A program made the translations under genes and the position numbers. Below, one piece after another: positions 1 to 5,624 of a stretch of 5,624 nucleotides of DNA; position 1 is the stretch's first letter; each line of letters starts with the position of its first letter. Below the pieces are notes generated by a model that saw only the letters and a list, made by a program, of their open reading frames with translations, made no database searches and had not been told where the DNA came from. The DNA lies in NCBI GenBank assembly GCA_902798675.1, contig CADBXQ010000054.1, forward strand, positions 1 through 5,624, given 5' to 3'. This DNA comes from Oscillospiraceae bacterium. Lineage in GTDB: Bacteria > Bacillota > Clostridia > Oscillospirales > Ruminococcaceae.

Positions 1-1672
1 TAAAATTAAAGCTCAAGGTTTTAAATATTCAACCAAAGGCGCAGTGACTGTTGCTGTGAGCGATGCTGTCATTCCCCCTCAAAAGCAGGCCTATTTAGAT
101 GAAGCTGATGAAAAAATTTCAAACATTATAAAACAATATCGTCGAGGACTAATTTCGAATGACGAGAGCTATAACCTGGTCATCGACGTTTGGGATCAAA
201 CAACCAAAAAAGTTTCAAGCGCTTTAACTAAAAACCTGGACAGCTATAACCCAATATTTATGATGGCAGATTCGGGGGCGCGCGGATCAATCAATCAGAT
301 CAGACAGTTGGCCGGAATGCGTGGATTAATTGCAAACACATCTGGCGCAACAATCGAAATTCCAATCAAAGCCAACTATCGAGAAGGCTTAAACATTTTG
401 GAATATTTTATATCATCTCGTGGCGCGAGAAAAGGTCTTGCAGACACAGCTCTTCGAACCGCAGACTCGGGATATTTAACGCGTCGATTGGTTGACGTTG
501 CGCAAGAAGTGATCATCCGTCAGCATGATTGCAAGGTTGATCATGGGGTTGAAGTGTATGAAATTTCCGATGGCAAAGAAGTCATAGAACCTTTGCATGA
601 GCGCCTTGTTGGAAGATATCTTTGCCACGATCTTTTAAACCCCAAAACCGGCGAACTTTTAATGTCCTGCGAAAAATTGATAACTAATGATGATGCAAAA
701 AGAATTATTGATGCGGGAATCAAAAAAGTCGAAATCAGGTCTATTTTAGCATGCCAAGCAAGGTATGGGATATGCGGAAAGTGCTATGGAGCTAACCTTG
801 CTCGAAATGACGTTGTCGCGATTGGCGAAGCGGTTGGAACGATCGCTGCGCAGTCTATTGGAGAGCCTGGAACCCAGCTGACCATGAGAACATTCCACAC
901 CGGCGGTATTGCTTCTGCAGACGACATAACGCAGGGTCTTCCAAGAGTTGAAGAGCTTTTTGAAGGAAGGAGACCGAGATATTCTTCAATAATATCAGAA
1001 ATTTCCGGCAAAGTCAGGATCGAAGAAATAAAAAAAGCCCGCCACATATTTATCACTGGAAGCGACGGCCAAGAAAAAGATTATAGCATTCCATTTGGAT
1101 TTAGGATTAAAGTTGAAGATGGATCTCAAGTCGAGGCGGGAGACCCTTTAACCGAAGGGCCAATCAACCCTCATGACGTTTTAGCAATTAAAGGCGAACA
1201 GGCAGTTCAAAACTATCTCATATCCGAAGTTCAAAAAACATACAGAATGCAGGGAGTTGACATAAACGATAAACACATCGAAGTCATCGTTCGCCAGATG
1301 ATGCGCAAAGTCAAAATTCTGGATCCAGGCGACAGCAATTTTGTTGCTGGAACATATGTTGAGCGCAGTGAACTTCAAAGCGCAATAGCAGTCCTAAAAT
1401 CCAAAAAAGCAACAAACGAAGACATAAAATATCCAACCTGGGAGGCGGTTTTGCTTGGAATAACAAAGGCTTCTCTTGCAACAGACAGCTTTTTATCCGC
1501 AGCTTCTTTCCAAGAAACAGCGCGCGTTTTAACGGATGCTGCAATAAAAGGAAAAATCGATCCCCTAACCGGCCTAAAAGAAAACGTCATCATAGGAAAA
1601 TTAATCCCCGCCGGAACCGGAATTTCCTGCTATCAAAATGTGGATATCCTTCGAACTGGATATAAACACTGA
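1..1672 (+). CDS. rpoC: DNA-directed RNA polymerase subunit beta' (5'-truncated by window edge)
   Basis: Beta' is the largest catalytic subunit of RNA polymerase. The frame is open from base 2, so the first ATG/GTG codons here are internal and the true start lies upstream, as does the catalytic NADFDGD motif. The 556 codons seen cover the C-terminal part. The bridge helix begins with [19 protein letters not shown] at 422. Four cysteine codons at 530, 752, 773 and 782 have the spacing of the second zinc site (74, 7 and 3 residues apart, as I recall for E. coli C814/C888/C895/C898). The trigger loop, with [18 protein letters not shown], spans 854-907. The C-terminal motifs [16 protein letters not shown] and [14 protein letters not shown] follow. 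[15 protein letters not shown] starts at 920, only four codons after the trigger-loop motif, so the large SI3 insertion of proteobacteria is absent. That fits a Gram-positive-type enzyme. The gene ends TGA at 1670-1672, with no hairpin terminator visible after it. Confidence 0.98.
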   Translation, partial: KIKAQGFKYSTKGAVTVAVSDAVIPPQKQAYLDEADEKISNIIKQYRRGLISNDESYNLVIDVWDQTTKKVSSALTKNLDSYNPIFMMADSGARGSINQIRQLAGMRGLIANTSGATIEIPIKANYREGLNILEYFISSRGARKGLADTALRTADSGYLTRRLVDVAQEVIIRQHDCKVDHGVEVYEISDGKEVIEPLHERLVGRYLCHDLLNPKTGELLMSCEKLITNDDAKRIIDAGIKKVEIRSILACQARYGICGKCYGANLARNDVVAIGEAVGTIAAQSIGEPGTQLTMRTFHTGGIASADDITQGLPRVEELFEGRRPRYSSIISEISGKVRIEEIKKARHIFITGSDGQEKDYSIPFGFRIKVEDGSQVEAGDPLTEGPINPHDVLAIKGEQAVQNYLISEVQKTYRMQGVDINDKHIEVIVRQMMRKVKILDPGDSNFVAGTYVERSELQSAIAVLKSKKATNEDIKYPTWEAVLLGITKASLATDSFLSAASFQETARVLTDAAIKGKIDPLTGLKENVIIGKLIPAGTGISCYQNVDILRTGYKH

Positions 1673-1717
1673 ACGTGAGTTTAATATATCTTAAATAAAC
1701 TAACATATTTGATTTAT

Positions 1718-1723
1718 AGGTGG
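1718..1723 (+). promoter_or_regulatory. Ribosome binding site deciding the TTG start of the first glycosyltransferase
   Basis: AGGTGG at 1718-1723 matches the AGGTG part of the sequence complementary to the 16S rRNA 3' end. It lies five bases before TTG at 1729. The upstream GTG at 1720 falls inside this site and has no Shine-Dalgarno sequence of its own in the A+T-rich bases before it. TTG 1729 is therefore the better start. The site is not a perfect AGGAGG, so initiation may be modest. Confidence 0.55.
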
Positions 1724-1728
1724 TTTTT

Positions 1729-2706
1729 TTGAAAAGAATTGTCATTTGTATGCTCGGCGTTATAGTTCCCTTGAGTTTGACTTTTATGTTTTATATATAT
1801 TCCAAATCCAACCAAATTGAGACGTATATCAAGCGGATTGAAGAGGTTAAGGTTTCTGTTATTATCCCCGTGTATAACGTAGAAAAATATTTGAGAGCAT
1901 GTTTAAAAAGCATCCAAAACCAAACTTTGGAGGAATTTGAAGTTATTTGCATAGATGACGGATCTTTGGACAAAAGCGGCGAAATTTTGGAAGAATATTC
2001 AAAACGAGACACCAGGTTTAGGGTCTATCACCAGCACAATTCAGGAGTTTCAGCAACAAGAAACCGCGGCGTTGAGCTGGCCAAGGGCGAATATATAAAA
2101 TTTGTTGATTCTGACGACACCATAGCCCCCCAAACGCTTGAAAAGTGCTATAAAATTGCAACAGACGAGGACGCGGACATCGTCCGACATAACTCCATAG
2201 ACGAGATCCGCCAAGGTCCTCAATTTGAGCTGATTTGGCCAACAACAGTTTGGGGAGGAATGTATCGGACGGGATTTTTCAAAGGACACAATATCAAATT
2301 CGACACGGGGGCAACATATGGAGAGGATCAGGCCGTCAATTTGATCTGCAACTCAAGAGCAGAAAAAATTGTCTACTGTTCAGAAAATTTATATAACTAT
2401 GTGAATAATCCAAACTCGCTGTGTCGCAATTCAAATTTTGAAAAATATTCAACCAGCCACGCAAAAAGCGTTAACGTCGTGTATGAAGACTGGAAGGCAA
2501 ACGGATATTTTGAGAATGATGAAGCCAAAATTGGATTTTTAAATTGGTTTGCGGACATGAACCAATGGAAAGACAATTGCGATGTTAACAGGCTGTTTTT
2601 GGAATCAATTGGCCCTGAACTTCTTGAAGACGATGTTTTGGAGCTTTTATCGGAAGAAAAAAGAAAGACTATAAATAATATGAAAAATAGCGTTTGGGAG
2701 AGTTAA
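1729..2706 (+). CDS. Family 2 glycosyltransferase with N-terminal membrane segment
   Basis: Predicted inverting glycosyltransferase of 325 residues from the TTG start (328 from GTG 1720). It would transfer a sugar from a nucleotide-sugar donor, probably for a surface polysaccharide; donor and acceptor cannot be read. Residues about 4-24 are a hydrophobic helix (IVICMLGVIVPLSLTFMFYIY) after Lys2-Arg3. No lipobox or clear cleavage site follows, so it looks like a membrane anchor. The GT-A domain starts near residue 40 with VSVIIPVYN (42-50), then IDDGS (75-79), RNRG, ELAKGEYIKF and the metal-binding DSD (127-129). A GED motif at 198-200 holds the likely catalytic acid. The last 100 residues are charged and family-variable. 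A membrane helix before a GT2 domain is unusual. The gene follows rpoC by 56 bases with no terminator seen between, so it may be read from the rpoC transcript. It is a paralog of the glycosyltransferase at 2979. Family assignment is firm; role is inferred. Confidence 0.9.
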   Translation: MKRIVICMLGVIVPLSLTFMFYIYSKSNQIETYIKRIEEVKVSVIIPVYNVEKYLRACLKSIQNQTLEEFEVICIDDGSLDKSGEILEEYSKRDTRFRVYHQHNSGVSATRNRGVELAKGEYIKFVDSDDTIAPQTLEKCYKIATDEDADIVRHNSIDEIRQGPQFELIWPTTVWGGMYRTGFFKGHNIKFDTGATYGEDQAVNLICNSRAEKIVYCSENLYNYVNNPNSLCRNSNFEKYSTSHAKSVNVVYEDWKANGYFENDEAKIGFLNWFADMNQWKDNCDVNRLFLESIGPELLEDDVLELLSEEKRKTINNMKNSVWES

Positions 2707-2750
2707 AATATTTTGTATTAAACGAAAAATATTTTATTAAAGCTTGAATT

Positions 2751-2794
2751 AACAGGGTTTTGTGCGTTTTAATGCACGCCCTTGTTATTTTTTT
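2751..2794 (+). terminator. Rho-independent terminator after the first glycosyltransferase
   Basis: AACAGGG at 2751-2757 pairs with CCCTTGTT (2779-2786) with one bulge. Inside it GTGC pairs with GCAC around an A+T-rich loop. The A plus seven Ts at 2787-2794 follow directly. Hairpin plus T-run is the intrinsic terminator pattern. It lies 45 bases after the stop of the upstream glycosyltransferase and just before the next promoter, so it separates the two glycosyltransferase transcripts. Confidence 0.8.
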
Positions 2795-2808
2795 GTATAA
2801 TCTGCCAA

Positions 2809-2837
2809 TTGACTTGCCAAAAGTTTTAATTTATAAT
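2809..2837 (+). promoter_or_regulatory. SigA-type promoter for the second glycosyltransferase
   Basis: A -35 box TTGACT (2809-2814; consensus TTGACA) and a perfect -10 box TATAAT (2832-2837) are separated by 17 bases, the optimal spacing. Transcription would start near 2844. That leaves a leader of about 135 bases before the ATG at 2979. It begins 14 bases after the terminator T-run, making a compact terminator-promoter boundary. This is one of the strongest promoter matches in the window. Confidence 0.85.
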
Positions 2838-2843
2838 AGAGTT

Positions 2844-2978
2844 ATAAATAAAAGTAATTATTGATGTAAACGTGAAAGGAAGTGATAATTATACGCTATA
2901 TAAAAAATAAAAGATACATACACGTGATTTTGAACTATGGTATAAATATTTTATTAAATAAAGAGGAGGTTATCTCAA
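2844..2978 (+). other. Long A+T-rich 5' leader of the second glycosyltransferase
   Basis: If transcription starts near 2844, the mRNA has an untranslated leader of about 135 bases. Its main content is a weak A+T hairpin (TAATTAT near 2857 with ATAATTA near 2885), the second copy of the 15-base repeat (2944-2958) and the Shine-Dalgarno site. I recognise no riboswitch, T-box or attenuator hairpin with a T-run in it. The length alone makes post-transcriptional control possible but nothing proves it. Confidence 0.4.
2964..2970 (+). promoter_or_regulatory. Strong Shine-Dalgarno site of the second glycosyltransferase
   Basis: AGGAGGT is a full match to the anti-Shine-Dalgarno sequence and ends eight bases before ATG 2979. 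An in-frame TAA at 2955-2957 closes the frame upstream, so this start is well fixed. The site is much stronger than that of the upstream paralog. Confidence 0.9.
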
Positions 2979-3899
2979 ATGAAAAATCTAATTTCAAATC
3001 CCAAAATTTCAATAATAATCCCGGTGTATAATACGCCTGAAAATTTACTCAGAGATTGTCTAGAAAGCGCTAAAAATCAAACTTTAGAAGATATTGAAAT
3101 AATCTGCGTTGATGATGGATCAACAAATGGATCTGAAAAAATTTTAGATGAGTATGCAAAAAATGATCCTAGATTTAAAGTGATCCATCAAGAAAACGGG
3201 GGGCTCTCAGTAGCTAGAAATAGGGGAATGGAGCTTGCCAAGGGTGAATACATTAAGTTTCTTGATTCGGATGATATGATATATAAAACTGCAGCCGAAA
3301 AAAGTTATGATATGGCAAAAAAATATGACGCAGATATGGTCAGATACTCCTGTCAAGATGTTGAAAAAGGAAAAACGGAGAAATGGCTAGGCAACTATGA
3401 TAAATTCGAAGTTATAAATGACCCAAGTTATGATATTCTTAAAATATTTATTTACAAAAGAGTTCTTACTGCTTGGGGAGGCCTATACAAAAATAAATTT
3501 TTAAAAGACAATAATCTTAAATTTTGTGAAAGTATAAAATCTTGGTTTGAAGATAATTTTTTTAACGTTTTATGTTCTGTTGCGGCAAGTAAATTTGTGT
3601 TTATGCCTGATAAGCTTTATATTTATAGAAACAATGATCAATCTATAATGGGAGAAATTATACAAAATGAAAATATGAAAAATGTATTTAATAAACAGCA
3701 AGATTCTTTAATCAAAGGAATTAAATACTTGTTGGATTACTGGAAAAAATCTGGATATTTAAATGAGATTAACATGAAAATGGATGCTTTAAAATCAATT
3801 TTAGTTTCTACTAATGATCTTATTTCATGTTTTAGTGGTAATCAGGATTTTGTCAAACTGCTAATGAATTCACTGTTTCTGCGTTACGTAGGTATGTAA
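2979..3899 (+). CDS. Family 2 glycosyltransferase, soluble paralog
   Basis: Predicted inverting sugar transferase of 306 residues with a GT-A fold, probably acting at the cytoplasmic face on a cell-surface glycan; the sugar is not predictable. Visible motifs are ISIIIPVYN (10-18), VDDGS (44-48), ARNRGMELAKGEYIKF and the metal-binding DSD (96-98). Later come TAWGGLY and the WFED motif with Glu191-Asp192, the expected catalytic acid region. No membrane or signal segment is present. The N-terminal half closely parallels the upstream glycosyltransferase (shared ELAKGEYIKF, NQTLE, DDGS, RNRG blocks), so they are paralogs, while the C-terminal halves have diverged. It has its own promoter and a strong ribosome site. 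The 3' half is strikingly A+T-rich: 60-base blocks from 3661 and 3781 contain only 12 and 15 G+C, against 30 in the block from 3181. The C-terminus ends abruptly with LRYVGM and is shorter than in the paralog, so a late truncation is possible. Confidence 0.92.
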   Translation: MKNLISNPKISIIIPVYNTPENLLRDCLESAKNQTLEDIEIICVDDGSTNGSEKILDEYAKNDPRFKVIHQENGGLSVARNRGMELAKGEYIKFLDSDDMIYKTAAEKSYDMAKKYDADMVRYSCQDVEKGKTEKWLGNYDKFEVINDPSYDILKIFIYKRVLTAWGGLYKNKFLKDNNLKFCESIKSWFEDNFFNVLCSVAASKFVFMPDKLYIYRNNDQSIMGEIIQNENMKNVFNKQQDSLIKGIKYLLDYWKKSGYLNEINMKMDALKSILVSTNDLISCFSGNQDFVKLLMNSLFLRYVGM

Positions 3900-3954
3900 A
3901 TAAAATCATCACTTCTGCTTGCAACAATTCTGCCTATATCCACACCTTTTGAAC

Positions 3955-3983
3955 AAATTTTGACAGTTGATCCCAAAATTTTT
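3955..3983 (+). terminator. Possible weak terminator after the second glycosyltransferase
   Basis: AAATTTTG (3955-3962) and CAAAATTT (3974-3981) form a perfect eight-base inverted repeat with an 11-base loop. It lies 56 bases after the stop codon. The stem has only one G-C pair and the following T-run is very short, so it is a poor intrinsic terminator. No better candidate exists before the ddl promoter. It could instead be a protein-binding dyad. Confidence 0.3.
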
Positions 3984-4001
3984 ACACCCCGCAAACAATT
4001 T

Positions 4002-4020
4002 GGATTTTTATGTTAAATCC
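4002..4020. promoter_or_regulatory. Small dyad just upstream of the ddl promoter
   Basis: GGATTT (4002-4007) and AAATCC (4015-4020) are perfect six-base inverted repeats separated by seven bases. The dyad ends three bases before the -35 box. The placement would suit an activator or repressor site, but a six-base dyad is easily found by chance. Confidence 0.2.
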
Positions 4021-4023
4021 CTC

Positions 4024-4052
4024 TTGATTTTGTTTTGAATTTGTGATATCAT
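4024..4052 (+). promoter_or_regulatory. Extended -10 promoter of the ddl/DUF1934 operon
   Basis: A -35 box TTGATT (4024-4029) and a -10 box TATCAT (4047-4052) are separated by 17 bases. TG at 4044-4045 one base before the -10 box adds an extended -10 element. Transcription would begin near 4059, giving a leader of about 35 bases before ATG 4095. That also argues against GTG 4062, which would sit almost on the transcript's first bases. Confidence 0.75.
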
Positions 4053-4079
4053 GTTATCTGAGTGTTTTTATTACTTTTT

Positions 4080-4085
4080 AGGAGA
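4080..4085 (+). promoter_or_regulatory. Shine-Dalgarno site fixing the ddl start
   Basis: AGGAGA ends nine bases before ATG 4095. Starting there gives MKKIKVAVLFGG, the usual beginning of this family. The in-frame GTG at 4062 would add eleven residues without a ribosome site. Confidence 0.85.
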
Positions 4086-4094
4086 TATGATTTT

Positions 4095-5165
4095 ATGAAA
4101 AAAATTAAAGTTGCTGTTTTGTTCGGCGGCGTTTCTTCAGAATATGAAGTTTCTTTGAATTCTGCTTTTAACGTTATAGGCAACCTGTCGAAAGAAAAAT
4201 TCGAAATAATTCCAATAGGAATAACAAAAAATGGACATTGGCTATATTATCCCGGGCCCATCGAAAAAATCCCAACAGACCAATGGAAAGACGATCTGGA
4301 CTGCTGCCCCGCAATCATCAGCCCAGATTCAACTCATGGCGGAATATTAAAAGTCATGGAAAATTTTAAATTTGCGCTTTTAAAGGTTGATTGCGTTTTT
4401 CCTGTTCTCCACGGCTCTAATGGAGAGGATGGGCGCATGCAGGGATTGCTTGAAATGTCTGGCATTCCGTATGTTGGATGCGACGTTTTGAGCTCAGCGG
4501 TTTGCATGGATAAAGTCTTAACTCGCGTTCTTCTGGATTATTTTTCTGTTAAAGGAACCAAGTGGAGCCACATCAACAAAAATGACATCGAAAAGCTTGA
4601 CTCTTTTTGCGAAAGCACTTCAAAAAGCCTCAAATTCCCAATTTTCACAAAACCAGCTAACGCGGGTTCTTCAGTTGGAATCAGCAAATGTCACAATATT
4701 GATGAGCTTCGCCACGGAATTTTGGTCGCTTTTGCGCATGATGACAAGGTTCTTTGCGAAGCGGGCGTTGATGGAAAAGAAATCGAATGCGCAGTTATCG
4801 GAAATTCAGAGCCCAAAGCTTCAATTCCAGGGCAAATAGTTCCGTGCAACGAATTTTATGACTATGCCGCTAAATATGAAAGCGAGTCAAAACTTAAAAT
4901 TCCCGCCCCTATAGACGAAAAAACTTCAGCAGAAATCAAAAATATTGCAATTAAAGCATATAAACTTTTAGGATGTTCTGGTTTTGCTCGCGTTGATTTT
5001 TTTGTTACAAACGACACCAATGAGATATATATCAACGAAATCAACACCATCCCCGGTTTCACCAAAATCAGCATGTATCCCAAGCTTTGGGCGCAAGAAG
5101 GCGTTGAATATTCAGAATTGCTGGAAAATTTAATTGAGCTTGCGATTAAAAAAAACAATAATTAA
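4095..5165 (+). CDS. ddl: D-alanine--D-alanine ligase, VanG-like subfamily
   Basis: ATP-grasp enzyme of 356 residues that joins two D-alanines in the cytoplasm for the peptidoglycan stem peptide; target of D-cycloserine in the family. Visible features: the N-terminal VAVLFGGVSSEYEVSLNSA, with Glu16 matching the substrate-binding Glu of E. coli DdlB; FPVLHGSNGEDGRMQG; the ATP-binding loop KPANAGSSVG (186-195); the omega loop EFYDYAAKY (253-261); and the Mg ligands Asp301, Glu315 and Asn317 in NEINTIPGFT. The GHWLYY and VGCDVLSSAVCMDK blocks resemble the VanG branch more than E. coli Ddl. Substrate-determining positions appear Ddl-like: Tyr255 in the omega loop and Met327 after the PGFT motif, where D-Ser ligases (VanC/VanG) have Phe and Arg. 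I therefore call D-Ala-D-Ala rather than D-Ala-D-Ser. No vanT/vanXY-type racemase or peptidase is nearby. It has its own promoter and is followed by the DUF1934 gene 26 bases later, probably as one operon. Confidence 0.95.
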   Translation: MKKIKVAVLFGGVSSEYEVSLNSAFNVIGNLSKEKFEIIPIGITKNGHWLYYPGPIEKIPTDQWKDDLDCCPAIISPDSTHGGILKVMENFKFALLKVDCVFPVLHGSNGEDGRMQGLLEMSGIPYVGCDVLSSAVCMDKVLTRVLLDYFSVKGTKWSHINKNDIEKLDSFCESTSKSLKFPIFTKPANAGSSVGISKCHNIDELRHGILVAFAHDDKVLCEAGVDGKEIECAVIGNSEPKASIPGQIVPCNEFYDYAAKYESESKLKIPAPIDEKTSAEIKNIAIKAYKLLGCSGFARVDFFVTNDTNEIYINEINTIPGFTKISMYPKLWAQEGVEYSELLENLIELAIKKNNN

Positions 5166-5177
5166 CAAAAAAAGTAT

Positions 5178-5182
5178 GGGTG
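5178..5182 (+). promoter_or_regulatory. Weak ribosome binding site of the DUF1934 gene
   Basis: GGGTG at 5178-5182 partly matches the GGTG segment of the Shine-Dalgarno sequence and ends nine bases before ATG 5192. The alternative in-frame GTG at 5180 lies inside this site and has only a run of As upstream. The ATG is preferred, but translation may also depend on coupling to the upstream ligase gene. Confidence 0.45.
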
Positions 5183-5191
5183 TTTAAAAAA

Positions 5192-5611
5192 ATGGGAAAC
5201 TGTCAAAAAATAAACCTTTTAATCAAAGGCTCGCAAGGCTATGTATATTCAGATATGAGCGATTTTGAGCTGTTTACCACCGGAACACTGAAAAAATTAA
5301 AAAGCAGCTGGATGATTTGCTATCAAAATGAAAATCAGGGGATAACCAAAATAACGCTGTTTAGCGACCAAACAGCAACAATAAAATCCGATGGAAAGAT
5401 CGCATACACCTTTAGGTTCATTCAAAACAAAGTAACTAGATCAAGCCTTTGTTGCCAAGATTTGTTTTCCTGCATATCTTTAAAAGCAACCAAGATCCAC
5501 CACAAACTCACCCTCGAGGGCGGGACGGTTGCTCTTGAATATGACATGAACGTTGAATCCAAGATGGTTGTCAAAAATAAATTATTCATATCAGTTAATC
5601 TTTCCAAATGA
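5192..5611 (+). CDS. DUF1934 (YwiB-like) calycin-type protein
   Basis: Small protein of 139 residues (143 from GTG 5180) matching the DUF1934/YwiB family, a cytoplasmic beta-barrel of the calycin type whose function is unknown. Supporting features are the opening INLLIKGSQ, the FELFTTGTLKK block, the strand-rich middle with SWMICYQNE, and the family-typical end GGTVALEYDMNVESKMVVKNKLFISV. There is no signal peptide or membrane segment. The family is largely restricted to Firmicutes, which supports the taxonomic reading of the window. It sits 26 bases after the ligase gene with no promoter or terminator between, so it is likely co-transcribed. In Bacillus the family member is next to argS; here the downstream gene is cut off. 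Two adjacent cysteines (SLCCQDLF) and several others make it more Cys-rich than I expect, without an assigned meaning. Confidence 0.85.
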   Translation: MGNCQKINLLIKGSQGYVYSDMSDFELFTTGTLKKLKSSWMICYQNENQGITKITLFSDQTATIKSDGKIAYTFRFIQNKVTRSSLCCQDLFSCISLKATKIHHKLTLEGGTVALEYDMNVESKMVVKNKLFISVNLSK

Positions 5612-5624
5612 TGATAAAATGTTT

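Larger units (their letters stand above)
2727..2958. repeat. Pair of 15-base direct repeats flanking the terminator/promoter/leader
   Basis: AAATATTTTATTAAA occurs exactly at 2727-2741 and again at 2944-2958. A near copy with a two-base insertion, AAATATTTTGTATTAAA, sits at 2706-2722. The two exact copies bracket the terminator, the promoter and most of the leader of the second glycosyltransferase (about 200 bases between them). The unit contains the palindrome AAATATTT. In A+T-rich DNA such repeats can arise by chance, so meaning is uncertain; the repetition itself is directly visible. Confidence 0.6.

Noticed and set aside
541..1593. Reverse-strand ORFs inside rpoC
   Set aside because: They lie opposite strongly conserved rpoC codons, lack ribosome sites and encode no recognisable domain; they are shadows.
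1678..1700. GTTTA/TAAAC inverted repeat after rpoC as a terminator
   Set aside because: Five base pairs, nearly all A-T, with no T-run after it; too weak to call.
2706..2958. CRISPR array or insertion-sequence ends formed by the 15-base repeats
   Set aside because: Spacing is irregular, the repeats are low-complexity A+T, and there is no transposase, terminal inverted repeat or cas gene.
2882..3031. Small ORF in the leader (GTG 2882, 49 codons) overlapping the start of the second glycosyltransferase
   Set aside because: The only purine-rich site ends one base before the GTG, too close for initiation, and the peptide is low-complexity and unlike any family I know.
3891..4010. Reverse-strand open frame in the intergenic region before ddl, reading about 34-40 residues
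   Set aside because: It has no ATG, no ribosome site and no recognisable motif, and is short enough to occur by chance.
4582..5158. Alternative-frame ORFs on both strands inside ddl
   Set aside because: They overlap conserved catalytic motifs of the ligase in other frames and show no protein-family features.
4095..5165. Vancomycin-resistance (van) cluster
   Set aside because: No vanH, vanX, vanXY, vanT or two-component regulator is present in the window, and the specificity residues look like housekeeping Ddl.

Overview
This window looks like chromosomal DNA from a low-G+C Firmicutes/Clostridia-type bacterium. The evidence is an RNA polymerase beta' subunit without the proteobacterial trigger-loop insertion, a VanG-like D-Ala-D-Ala ligase, a YwiB-type DUF1934 gene, SigA-like promoters and strong Shine-Dalgarno sequences. 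All genes lie on the + strand. I cannot assign a genus from the sequence alone.

Layout. Positions 1-1672 hold the 3' part of rpoC (bridge helix, zinc-site cysteines, trigger loop and C-terminus), with the reading frame open through the left edge. A 56-base gap with no visible terminator leads to a family 2 glycosyltransferase (1729-2706, probable TTG start). Its N-terminus carries a membrane segment, which is odd for this family. An intrinsic terminator (2751-2794) follows it. Next come a near-consensus promoter (2809-2837), a roughly 135-base leader, and a second, paralogous glycosyltransferase without a membrane segment (2979-3899). A 195-base intergenic region holds two small dyads and an extended -10 promoter (4024-4052). 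This promoter drives the D-alanine-D-alanine ligase gene (4095-5165), and the DUF1934 gene follows 26 bases later (5192-5611).

Function. The ligase makes the D-Ala-D-Ala dipeptide for peptidoglycan precursors. The two glycosyltransferases probably build a surface glycan, but their sugar donors and acceptors cannot be read from sequence. They appear to have been placed between housekeeping genes: in most Firmicutes the str ribosomal genes follow rpoC. The second glycosyltransferase has its own promoter and a much more A+T-rich 3' half, so the two may have different histories despite clear homology.

I found no mobile element, CRISPR array, tRNA, rRNA or recognisable new system. The points most worth a second look are the gene order after rpoC, the membrane-anchored glycosyltransferase and its topology, the repeat-flanked terminator/promoter module between the paralogs, and the substrate-determining residues of the ligase.
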